From Deltaproteobacteria bacterium (GTDB taxonomy: Bacteria > Desulfobacterota > SM23-61): a stretch of DNA of 64,000 bases. Positions within the stretch are counted from its first letter, which is position 1. The number at the start of each line of letters is the position of its first letter. Below are positions 32,376 to 39,883 of this stretch, piece after piece. The stretch is from NCBI GenBank assembly GCA_016875165.1, contig VGSF01000013.1, positions 1 through 64,000 on the forward strand. The letters are read 5' to 3'. The position numbers and the translations under genes were made by a program. The notes beneath the pieces are model-generated. The model worked only from the letters and a program-made list of their open reading frames with translations, searched no databases and was not told where the DNA came from.

Positions 32376-34277
32376 CTAGGCCTTATTTTCTTCGGCAAGG
32401 ACTCTTTCATCCTTGGCCCCAAAACGGCTCAACAACAAAACCAAGACCAGCAAGCCCAACCCAATAAGGTCAGTCATCTTGCCAGGGTCCACCAAAAGAA
32501 ACCCGGCAACGACATAGGCTGGCCTGAATAACCATCCGAACCTGGACGGCCCCATGTAGATAACGGCTGAAGAGAGGGCATAGATTCCCACAATGACAGT
32601 GGCCAAAACCCATAAAAAATCAGGAATAGAAGTTATTTGCAGCAGCAAAGCGGGGTTGCGGGCGAAAGCAAAAGGAATGACAACCCCACCCACCGCCAAT
32701 ATAAAAGCGGTCCATCCCGTCTTCCATGTACCAGACCCGGCAAGGCTTGCGGCGGCAAAAGCCGCTAAGGCTACAGGTGGAGTAACCATGGAAAGGCAAG
32801 CAAAGTAAAAGCAAAACATATGCGCGGCAATAGGTATCATTTTCAATTCTACCAGCGCGGGGGCCATCACGGCTGCCGATATGATGTAAGCAGCCGTTGT
32901 CGGCATCCCCGTTCCTAGAATGATGCAGCCGCACATGACCAGAGCCATGGCTAAAAAAATATTCCCGCCGGAGATGGATACGATAAAGCTGCTCAGCCTT
33001 AACCCCAGGCCGGTAAAGACAATGATTCCAACAATAATACCTGCGATGGCGCACGGAATGGCTGCGCTTACCGCCTGCTTAGCGCCATTCTCTAAGGCAA
33101 TGAGTATTTTCCTCCAGTTCATGCGGGTACTCGTCCGGAGCAGGCTCAAGGGGACAATGGTGGCAATTGATATGGTTGAGGACAACATGAGGGAACGTCC
33201 TTCAAAAATCAGGTAGACCAGCAGCGCCAGAGGGAATAGTAAATGGAATCTCTGGGCAATTTCTACTTTCGGCAATTCGGACGCCGGAATGGCCGCCAGG
33301 CCATCTTGTTTTGCTTTGCGGTCCACGATTAAATAAAGGGCCAGGTAGTAGGTTACGGCCGGGATGATAGCTGCTTTCACAATTTGGGCGTAGGGTACCC
33401 CTAACATTTCCGCCATGACGAAGGCCCCAGCACCCATGACCGGGGGCATGATTTGCCCGCCGGTGGAGGAAACAGCTTCTACGGCCCCGGAAAAGTAACC
33501 AGGGTAACCGCCCCGTTTCATCATTGGAATAGTAAAGATTCCAGTTCCTACTACGTTAGCCACCGCGCTTCCGCTGATGGTGCCCATCAGACTGCTTCCG
33601 ACCACGGCAGCTTTCGCGCTCCCTCCACGCGCCCTACCCGTAATCTTGAAGGCCACGTCTGTAAATAACCTTCCGCCTCCGGATATCTCCAGAAAAGCTG
33701 CAAATAAAAGAAAGTAAAACACCGTATCCGTGGAAACCCCAATGGGAATCCCGAATAGCCCCGTGGGGGTCAATATCTGCATATCAATAAAACGGCTCAG
33801 GCTGATGCCCCTGTGCGCCAAGGATTGAATTGGGAAGAGATGCCCCCAAAAGAGGTAGGCCATAAAAAAAAGGGCCACGCTTGGAAGGGCATAGCCAAGG
33901 GTTCTTCGCCCGGCCTCCAAGGTCAACAGGATTAGACCCAACCCCACTATAATATCAGCAGTTTCCACGGGATCGACAAAGGTAACCCGTTCGATGATTC
34001 TCCCCTGGTCTATGAGAAGGTAGGCGATCGCCGCTGCGGCAAAAAGGGCAAAAATTACATCTTTTATGCCCGCCCCCAGCTCACCTGGGCTATCTGCCGT
34101 TTTTCGGGCAATCAGAGGGTAGGTAAGAAATGAAAGAATCAGGGCAAAACCCAAATGGATGGGTCTCTGGACCATCACATGGAAAAAACCCGTACCGGCT
34201 GTATATAGTTGAAAAACAGACCAGGAGATAGCCACCACACTGGCGACTCGAATAATCCATCGACTCCCGCTCCGCAA
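32376..34277 (-). CDS. TRAP transporter fused permease, TAXI-associated (A)
   Basis: 633 residues from TTG 34277, a fusion of the 4-helix small subunit and 12-helix DctM-type large subunit. Typical blocks are GIPIGVSTDTVFYFLLF, VVGSSLMGTISGSAVANV and the GGQIMPPVMGAGAFVMAE segment, and CGCIILGTGMPTTAAYI. It is an ion-driven importer that needs a TAXI binding protein. AAGGAG sits nine bases before TTG 34277, while an earlier in-frame TTG at 34304 would contain this site, so 34277 is preferred. It heads the operon that ends with TAXI protein A. A very similar permease is at 39884-41776. Confidence 0.9.
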   Translation of the reverse strand: MRSGSRWIIRVASVVAISWSVFQLYTAGTGFFHVMVQRPIHLGFALILSFLTYPLIARKTADSPGELGAGIKDVIFALFAAAAIAYLLIDQGRIIERVTFVDPVETADIIVGLGLILLTLEAGRRTLGYALPSVALFFMAYLFWGHLFPIQSLAHRGISLSRFIDMQILTPTGLFGIPIGVSTDTVFYFLLFAAFLEISGGGRLFTDVAFKITGRARGGSAKAAVVGSSLMGTISGSAVANVVGTGIFTIPMMKRGGYPGYFSGAVEAVSSTGGQIMPPVMGAGAFVMAEMLGVPYAQIVKAAIIPAVTYYLALYLIVDRKAKQDGLAAIPASELPKVEIAQRFHLLFPLALLVYLIFEGRSLMLSSTISIATIVPLSLLRTSTRMNWRKILIALENGAKQAVSAAIPCAIAGIIVGIIVFTGLGLRLSSFIVSISGGNIFLAMALVMCGCIILGTGMPTTAAYIISAAVMAPALVELKMIPIAAHMFCFYFACLSMVTPPVALAAFAAASLAGSGTWKTGWTAFILAVGGVVIPFAFARNPALLLQITSIPDFLWVLATVIVGIYALSSAVIYMGPSRFGWLFRPAYVVAGFLLVDPGKMTDLIGLGLLVLVLLLSRFGAKDERVLAEENKA

Positions 34278-34386
34278 AAATTTGATCTCCTTTTGATAAA
34301 TCAATTATTTGGCCATGGTCTTTTATTCTGGTAGTGGCCCTTTAATCGTTGATATATTCGATTACATCCTCATACAGGGTATCGTG

Positions 34387-34466
34387 CCATTGCGAACGAA
34401 GTGAAGCAATCTAATTTAATTGAAAAATCAATTAGATTGCCACGTCGCTACGCTCCTCGCAATGAC
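34387..34466. repeat. REP-like palindromic repeat
   Basis: CATTGCGA and TCGCAATG form the outer ends; GCAATCTAATT (34406-34416) pairs with AATTAGATTGC (34430-34440) in the centre. This is the dispersed repeat type, common in deltaproteobacterial genomes, with a CATTGCGAGGAG-like end and AGCAATCT core. It lies in the 245-base gap between ubiX and the TRAP permease and may also stop transcription. Related to the larger element at 39670-39842. Confidence 0.7.
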
Positions 34467-34522
34467 TGGATGGAAAAAATTCCCAACAGTACAATTTATC
34501 AACTATTAGAGGGTCACTACCT

Positions 34523-35080
34523 TTATTCTCCCCAGCGCGGAAAAAGATTATGCTCCGTCCCTAAAAGGTCTAAAACTTTCCCTACTAAGTGTTCAACCAG
34601 GTCGGAAATCGATTTTGGCTTAAAATAGAAAGCAGCCATAGGCGGAAGTATGATCGCTCCTGCTTCTGCGGCGCTGACCAAGTTCTTCAGGTGAATTAAA
34701 TTCAACGGGCTCTCCCGGGGAACGAGTATTAGCTTTCTCTTCTCTTTCAGCATCACATCTGCGGCCCGGATGATGAGATTAATGCTCATCCCGTGGACCA
34801 CGGCGGCCAGGGTCTTCATGCTACAGGGGATGATGACCATTCCTGCCGTGGGAAAAGAGCCGCTCGAAATGGGCGCCGATAAATCATCCGCCGCATAGCA
34901 TTTGCTGGCCAGCTTCCTCACTTCTGCCGGTGAATAATCGGTTTCCAGAGCGATGGTCTTTTCAGCCCAGTTGCTGATCACCAGGTGGGTTTCCACTGAT
35001 TTTTCGCGCAAAACCTGGAGTAGGCGAATACCGTAAATCGCTCCCGTCGCACCCGTCATGGCAATGATAAGTGGCTTCAT
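34523..35080 (-). CDS. ubiX: UbiX-type flavin prenyltransferase
   Basis: 185 residues. Signatures: MTGATGAIYGIRLLQVL at residues 8-24, IIPCSMKTLAAVVHG near 83-97, LVPRESPLNLIHLKNL near 118-133 and PPMAAFY near 147. UbiX attaches a dimethylallyl group to FMN to make the prenylated FMN used by UbiD enzymes. It overlaps the upstream UbiD gene by four bases (ATGA), so the pair is co-translated. It is the only ubiX in the window and could serve all three UbiD proteins. Confidence 0.95.
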   Translation of the reverse strand: MKPLIIAMTGATGAIYGIRLLQVLREKSVETHLVISNWAEKTIALETDYSPAEVRKLASKCYAADDLSAPISSGSFPTAGMVIIPCSMKTLAAVVHGMSINLIIRAADVMLKEKRKLILVPRESPLNLIHLKNLVSAAEAGAIILPPMAAFYFKPKSISDLVEHLVGKVLDLLGTEHNLFPRWGE

Positions 35081-36429
35081 GGCTCTATGTAGTCCTGAAT
35101 TTTAATATTTTCAAGTCCGGGGATCCGGACCTTCTCAAAACGCTCTCTTGGGCCCAGAGGCCTGGTGGCATCCATCCCCATCTTGGCGGTCAAGCCCCAC
35201 TGCGAGCAGGAAGGGTCCAGTTCATTGCCTTTGGCCCCGGCGATAACCACCAGATCCCTGTCAGCCTGGAATCGGGTAGCTACCGCCCACTCCACCTCAC
35301 GGAGATTATAAGGATCCACATCATCATCCACCACCGTAACCAGCTTGATATCACGGCAGCTGTTTAGGCCAGCCAAGATGGCCTTCTTCCCGTCCTCTTC
35401 ATGATCCTTCAGGATGCATACGACCGCGTGAAATCTTCCGGAGCCGGAAGGCGTGACGTGTACGGCTTTGGTTCCAGGAACGTAGCTCGTGACCGCCTGG
35501 TAAACCACAGGCTCATAAGGAATGGCCAGGAGCAAATGATGCTCAGGGGTAAAGGGAAGGAGATCCTGGTAGATGGCACCCTTCCGGTGGGTGACGGCTT
35601 TCACCTTAAGCACGGGGCCCTCCCACGTATCTCCGTAGGTTCCGGTGAAATTGGCCAGAGGCCCCTGGGTTCGGCGAAGGTGGGGCAAAATTTCTCCTTC
35701 GATGACAATCTCCGCTTTAGCTGGAGCCATCACCTCCACTGTCTCGCCGCGGACGATTTCCACGGTCTTGTGCCGCAAGGCGCCTGCAATGGAGAGTTCG
35801 TCGAACCCCAGGGGAATCAGCGAGCCAGAGGTCGCGCCGGCCAGCCGGATGCTAACATCCAGGCCTATGGCCACGGCGACTTCCAGGGGTTTCCCTTCCT
35901 TTTCTTTTGCGGAATAAAGGTTCCAGAGGTGCCGGGGCTGGAGGAAGAGTCCGATCTCATCTTTGTTCATAACTTGCAGCCGGTGGTAGGAGAGGTTGCG
36001 GATGCGGCGGCCCGGATCTTCGGCAATAACCATGCCGGCAGTAATGAAAGGTCCACCATCCTTTTCATAATGGGTAATGACTGGCAACAATTCTGCCAGG
36101 TCGATGTTCTTGGTGATCCTCACCTCTTTTACAGGACCATCCTGAACCACTGTGGGTGGAAGAGGGTTACGGATCGCTTCCAGGTATCGCGGCGTCAAAC
36201 CAAAATCATCCGTTCCCAGAACCCGGGCGATTCGGGAACGGCTGTTGTCCAAACCCACCAACACGGGCAGCGAATACCTTTTGACCTTTTCGAAGAGGAG
36301 GGCTTTATCTACCTCCAGTTTTTTACAGATTGCCGGGAGCTCGAACCGGGGATTCACTTCCCGGCGAACATGCAGCACTTCTCCCCAATCTTCCACGGCC
36401 TGCAGTTGGCTTCTCAAGTCATCGATCAT
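35077..36429 (-). CDS. UbiD-family protein with altered catalytic glutamates (copy 2)
   Basis: 450 residues from ATG 36429. The fold is UbiD throughout: Arg150 in SYHRLQV matches the catalytic arginine, and DVDPYNLREVEWAVATRFQA is the usual C-terminal block. But the segment that reads EGPFGE in active decarboxylases is QGPLAN here (Q255, N260), so both glutamates are changed. This may mark a different reaction, a carboxylase direction, or a subunit of a larger complex, as in phenylphosphate carboxylase-type systems. It overlaps ubiX and starts six bases after the acyl-CoA mutase gene. A longer reading to 36492 would overlap that mutase and lacks a ribosome site. Confidence 0.87.
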   Translation of the reverse strand: MIDDLRSQLQAVEDWGEVLHVRREVNPRFELPAICKKLEVDKALLFEKVKRYSLPVLVGLDNSRSRIARVLGTDDFGLTPRYLEAIRNPLPPTVVQDGPVKEVRITKNIDLAELLPVITHYEKDGGPFITAGMVIAEDPGRRIRNLSYHRLQVMNKDEIGLFLQPRHLWNLYSAKEKEGKPLEVAVAIGLDVSIRLAGATSGSLIPLGFDELSIAGALRHKTVEIVRGETVEVMAPAKAEIVIEGEILPHLRRTQGPLANFTGTYGDTWEGPVLKVKAVTHRKGAIYQDLLPFTPEHHLLLAIPYEPVVYQAVTSYVPGTKAVHVTPSGSGRFHAVVCILKDHEEDGKKAILAGLNSCRDIKLVTVVDDDVDPYNLREVEWAVATRFQADRDLVVIAGAKGNELDPSCSQWGLTAKMGMDATRPLGPRERFEKVRIPGLENIKIQDYIEP

Positions 36430-36434
36430 CTTCT

Positions 36435-38120
36435 TCAAAAGATACCCGGATCCCGGTAGGTGCCAAAGACTTTCCGGAAAACATCGCAACATTCCTGCAG
36501 GGTGGCGTATTCCTTGACCGCATCAATCAGGAAGGGCATGACATTCTTATTCCCGGATGCCGCCTCTCCCAGTTGCTCCAAAGACTCCTTCACCCGGGGT
36601 TGATTCCTCTGGTTTTTTACGCGATTAAGCCTCTCGATCTGTTTCTCCTCCAGGGCTGGATCCATCTGGAGAAGTTCTACCGGCAAGGCCTCCTCCGTTG
36701 CATATTTATTGACTCCTACCATGATCTTTTCTTTCCGTTCCAGCTGCTTCTGAAAGTTGTAGGAGGCATTGGCAATCTCCTGCTGAGGAAAATTCCTTTC
36801 AATGGCCACCACCATTCCACCCAGGTCATCGATCTTGTTTATGTAGGCCATGGCTTTAGCTTCCATCTCATTCGTCAGGGCCTCTACAAAATAGGATCCT
36901 CCCAAAGGATCAATGGTATGGGGCACTCCCGATTCCTCCGCGATAATCTGCTGCGTGCGCAGGGCGATGGTCGCCGCCTCCTCGCTGGGCAGAGCCAGGA
37001 CTTCATCCAGTGAACAAGTATGCAGTGATTGAGTTCCCCCTAAAACTGCGGCCAAAGCCTCAAGGGTAGTCCGAATAACATTATTGTAGGGCTGCCGGGC
37101 TGTTAAAGAACAACCGGCGGTCTGGGTATGGAAGCGCATCCACCAGGAGCGGGGATTTTTGGCTTGGAAGCGCTCTTTCATAAAGCGGGCCCACATGCGT
37201 CGGGCAGCTCGAAATTTGGCCACCTCCTCAAAAAGATCTATGTGGGCATCGAAAAAGAAGGAAAAACGCGGCGCAAAGTCATCTACATTTAAACCTCTCT
37301 CAATGGCTGCCTGGACATAGGCCAGGCCGTCGGCCAGAGTAAAAGCCAGCTCCTGAACGGCTGTAGAGCCCGCCTCGCGAATATGATAGCCACTGATGCT
37401 GATGGTATTCCAGCGGGGAACTTCTTTGGTTCCAAATTCAACGGTATCCGTAACCACTCTTAAAGAAGGCCGGGGAGGGCACATGAAGGTTTTTTGGGCG
37501 ATAAATTCCTTTAACATATCATTCTGAATGGTTCCCCCCAGCTTATATCTGGGAATCCCTCTCTTCTCCGCCACGGTAATATACATGGCCCAGAGGACAG
37601 AAGCTGGAGGATTAATGGTCATGGAAGTGGTGAGGTGGTCGATGGGGAGGCCATCCAAAAGAATTTCCATGTCTTGCAGCGTATCGATGGCCACCCCGCA
37701 TTTCCCGCATTCTCCCCTGGCCTTTGGAGAATCCGTGTCATATCCCATTAAGGTAGGGTAATCAAAGGCCACGCTCAACCCAGTTTGCCCCTGTTTCACC
37801 AAATAGTGGAACCGCTGGTTGGTATCCTCGGCTGAACCCCATCCGGCAAACATGCGCATCGTCCAGAGCTGGCCCCGATACATGGAAGGCTGGACGCCCC
37901 TGGTAAAGGGGTATTGGCCGGGAAAACCCAAATCTCGCTCATAATCCATTTCTTGAATGTCTTCCGGAGAATATATATTTTTTATCTGAAGATCCGATAC
38001 GGTTGAAAAACGACTCTTTCTTTCCGGATTATTAGACTGCCGGGATTGCAGTTCTTTCTCCCAGGCTTCTTTTTCCTTGCCGACCTTTTTCATCTGTTCT
38101 TCTGTAAACATCTTGGACAT
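36435..38120 (-). CDS. Acyl-CoA mutase large subunit, B12-dependent, isobutyryl-CoA mutase-like
   Basis: 561 residues, the substrate-binding TIM-barrel part of the methylmalonyl-CoA mutase family with no C-terminal B12-binding domain (no DxHxxG). The B12 domain would be a separate small subunit, not found in this window. From the published comparison, methylmalonyl-CoA mutase has Tyr89 and Arg207; here the equivalent residues are Phe91 (TMRMFAGWG) and Gln209 (KEFIAQK), as in isobutyryl-CoA mutase. It should therefore swap isobutyryl-CoA and butyryl-CoA or a related branched acyl-CoA. The conserved ISISGYHIREAG is present. It lies between two UbiD genes with short gaps. ATG 38120 follows GGAGCAGTTGCC. 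Confidence 0.88.
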   Translation of the reverse strand: MSKMFTEEQMKKVGKEKEAWEKELQSRQSNNPERKSRFSTVSDLQIKNIYSPEDIQEMDYERDLGFPGQYPFTRGVQPSMYRGQLWTMRMFAGWGSAEDTNQRFHYLVKQGQTGLSVAFDYPTLMGYDTDSPKARGECGKCGVAIDTLQDMEILLDGLPIDHLTTSMTINPPASVLWAMYITVAEKRGIPRYKLGGTIQNDMLKEFIAQKTFMCPPRPSLRVVTDTVEFGTKEVPRWNTISISGYHIREAGSTAVQELAFTLADGLAYVQAAIERGLNVDDFAPRFSFFFDAHIDLFEEVAKFRAARRMWARFMKERFQAKNPRSWWMRFHTQTAGCSLTARQPYNNVIRTTLEALAAVLGGTQSLHTCSLDEVLALPSEEAATIALRTQQIIAEESGVPHTIDPLGGSYFVEALTNEMEAKAMAYINKIDDLGGMVVAIERNFPQQEIANASYNFQKQLERKEKIMVGVNKYATEEALPVELLQMDPALEEKQIERLNRVKNQRNQPRVKESLEQLGEAASGNKNVMPFLIDAVKEYATLQECCDVFRKVFGTYRDPGIF

Positions 38121-38150
38121 GGCAACTGCTCCATGATTATCTAAGAAATC

Positions 38151-39650
38151 TTAATCTATTTTGTACTCTTTCCACTGCTTTTTCACCTTCTTTAAAACTT
38201 CCGTATCTGGCAGGGAGAGTGGAGGGGTAGGTCTTTGCCTGCCAGGTTCGTTGGAAAATTTTTTGGTGGCATCAATACCAACTTTGGAGCAGAGCGCGAA
38301 ATTGGTATAGGGGAAATCTTTACTCTCGGGAATTCTTGATCTGGCCGAGGGGTTCAGGGCATTAACCGCCAGGGGAGGAAAAGTGACGATGTCGAGTTGC
38401 GGATCTACCCGCGTGGCCAGAGCAAACAGCACATCGTCCCAATTATATATATCGATATCTTCATCCACGACGATGAGCCAGTTAATAATGGCGGCAGCGA
38501 AACCAGATCCCAGGGCGGACATAATGGCCTGCTTCCCCCATCCCGGATAACGCTTTTGAATCTGCACGATGGCCATAAAATTTCTCCCCTGCAGCGGCAG
38601 ATAGGCGTCTCGAAAACCCACGACCTCCGTCTTCATCCGCCGGTACCAGCTGAAGGGCTGGGGGTAATGGAGGATCAGGCACTCACTGGCCACATGAGCG
38701 CTGGTGCACGAAATGTAATAAGGATTCTTCCGGTGGGTTACGCATTTCAGGTGAAACGTGGGCTGAACCATTGCTTCCCCATAATAGCCGGTATATTCCC
38801 CGTATGGACCCTCTTCCCTGACGTCCTCCAGATCGATAAACCCCTCGAATACGATCTCCGAGCTGGCCGGGACATCGATGTCCACCGTCTTGCATTTGGC
38901 CAACTGGACCGGTTTCCCGTATAAGGCCCCGACAAAGCGGAACTCGGCATCCCGGCCCACTACGGGCATCTTCATGACCGAGGCCAGGTGGAGAAGGGGA
39001 TCAAAGCCGATGGCGATCGCGCATTCGACCTTCGTCACCCCCCTTTTTCTAGCCCGGGCGCAATAGATGCCGCTATCCTGCGGGGCATTGATCACGATGG
39101 GAGCGGATCGGCCATCTACGATCATGATCCTATACATCCCCAGATTCTGCCCCCACTCCGGGTCTTTGATGACCACGCCCGGAAGAGTTATATAGGGGCC
39201 CCCATCGGTCGGGTGCCAGCGGAAGATGGGAAATTTGGAAAAATCCGGGTTGTCTTGGATGACCACTTCTTGACAGGGGGCCTGGGCGGTTATTTCGGGA
39301 GCAATCCAGTCCTTATCCGTCTCAATCTTCTGCAGCAGGTACTCTTTCAACTCTCTTATCTTGATATTTCGCCAGTCGGGAAACCCCAGGATCAAGGCCC
39401 ATCTTCGTAACGCTCCGAAGAGATTCTTGATCACCGGGATATCATACCCTTTTATTTTTTCAAAGACGACGGCGGGCCCACGATTCCCCTTCCGGTCTTC
39501 CAGTTCCCACATGACCGCGGCGATTTCATCTCCTCCGGCAACTCCTTTTTCCACTCGAACAAGATCGCCCTCCCTTTCCAGCCTTCGGATGAATTCTCGG
39601 ATATCCCAAATATCCGGGATGAAAGAACTCCTTTTGGCGATATCTGCCAT
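38151..39650 (-). CDS. UbiD-family prenylated-FMN decarboxylase (copy 3)
   Basis: 499 residues, longer than copies 1 and 2. The full triad is present: Arg174 in GMYRIMIV and glutamates E280 and E285 in EGPYGEYTGY. It should be an active prenylated-FMN (de)carboxylase. A Cys/His metal site is not evident beyond the Mn site expected from the family. The start at 39650 has GGAAAGGAGAAAAGA in front. It is the first gene after the MITE-like element that separates it from the TRAP permease, and it precedes the acyl-CoA mutase. Its prenyl flavin probably comes from the UbiX two genes further on. Confidence 0.9.
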   Translation of the reverse strand: MADIAKRSSFIPDIWDIREFIRRLEREGDLVRVEKGVAGGDEIAAVMWELEDRKGNRGPAVVFEKIKGYDIPVIKNLFGALRRWALILGFPDWRNIKIRELKEYLLQKIETDKDWIAPEITAQAPCQEVVIQDNPDFSKFPIFRWHPTDGGPYITLPGVVIKDPEWGQNLGMYRIMIVDGRSAPIVINAPQDSGIYCARARKRGVTKVECAIAIGFDPLLHLASVMKMPVVGRDAEFRFVGALYGKPVQLAKCKTVDIDVPASSEIVFEGFIDLEDVREEGPYGEYTGYYGEAMVQPTFHLKCVTHRKNPYYISCTSAHVASECLILHYPQPFSWYRRMKTEVVGFRDAYLPLQGRNFMAIVQIQKRYPGWGKQAIMSALGSGFAAAIINWLIVVDEDIDIYNWDDVLFALATRVDPQLDIVTFPPLAVNALNPSARSRIPESKDFPYTNFALCSKVGIDATKKFSNEPGRQRPTPPLSLPDTEVLKKVKKQWKEYKID

Positions 39651-39669
39651 TCTTTTCTCCTTTCCAATC

Positions 39670-39842
39670 TTGATGGCTTCGTAAAAAGTCCCTTTTTGGT
39701 CATTGCGAGGAGTTCCGCCAATGCGGGACGACGAAGCAATCCCGTATTTTCAAGGACTTCTAAAAACGAGATTGCTTCGCTTTTGCTCGCAATGACTCTT
39801 CTGCCGAAAAACGTATTTTCAGACTTTTTACGAGATCATCAA
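39670..39842. repeat. MITE-like element with nested inverted repeats
   Basis: The ends are imperfect inverted repeats of about 21 bases (39670-39690 and 39822-39842, both containing CGTAAAAAGTC). Inside is a second pair, GTCATTGCGAG (39699-39709) with CTCGCAATGAC (39786-39796), and a core pair CGAAGCAATC/GATTGCTTCG. It contains no gene. It occupies almost the whole gap between a TRAP permease and UbiD copy 3, inside an otherwise tight operon. Confidence 0.75.
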
Positions 39843-39883
39843 TCTTATTACTCAAAAATGAAATATCTGCCCATTCGATTTTC

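Noticed and set aside
35401-36459. Plus-strand open frame of 352 codons
   Set aside because: Antisense to UbiD copy 2; composition and lack of motifs mark it as a shadow.
39452-39739. Minus-strand frame of 95 codons starting in the MITE-like element
   Set aside because: Its start comes from the repeat and the rest overlaps UbiD copy 3 in another frame.
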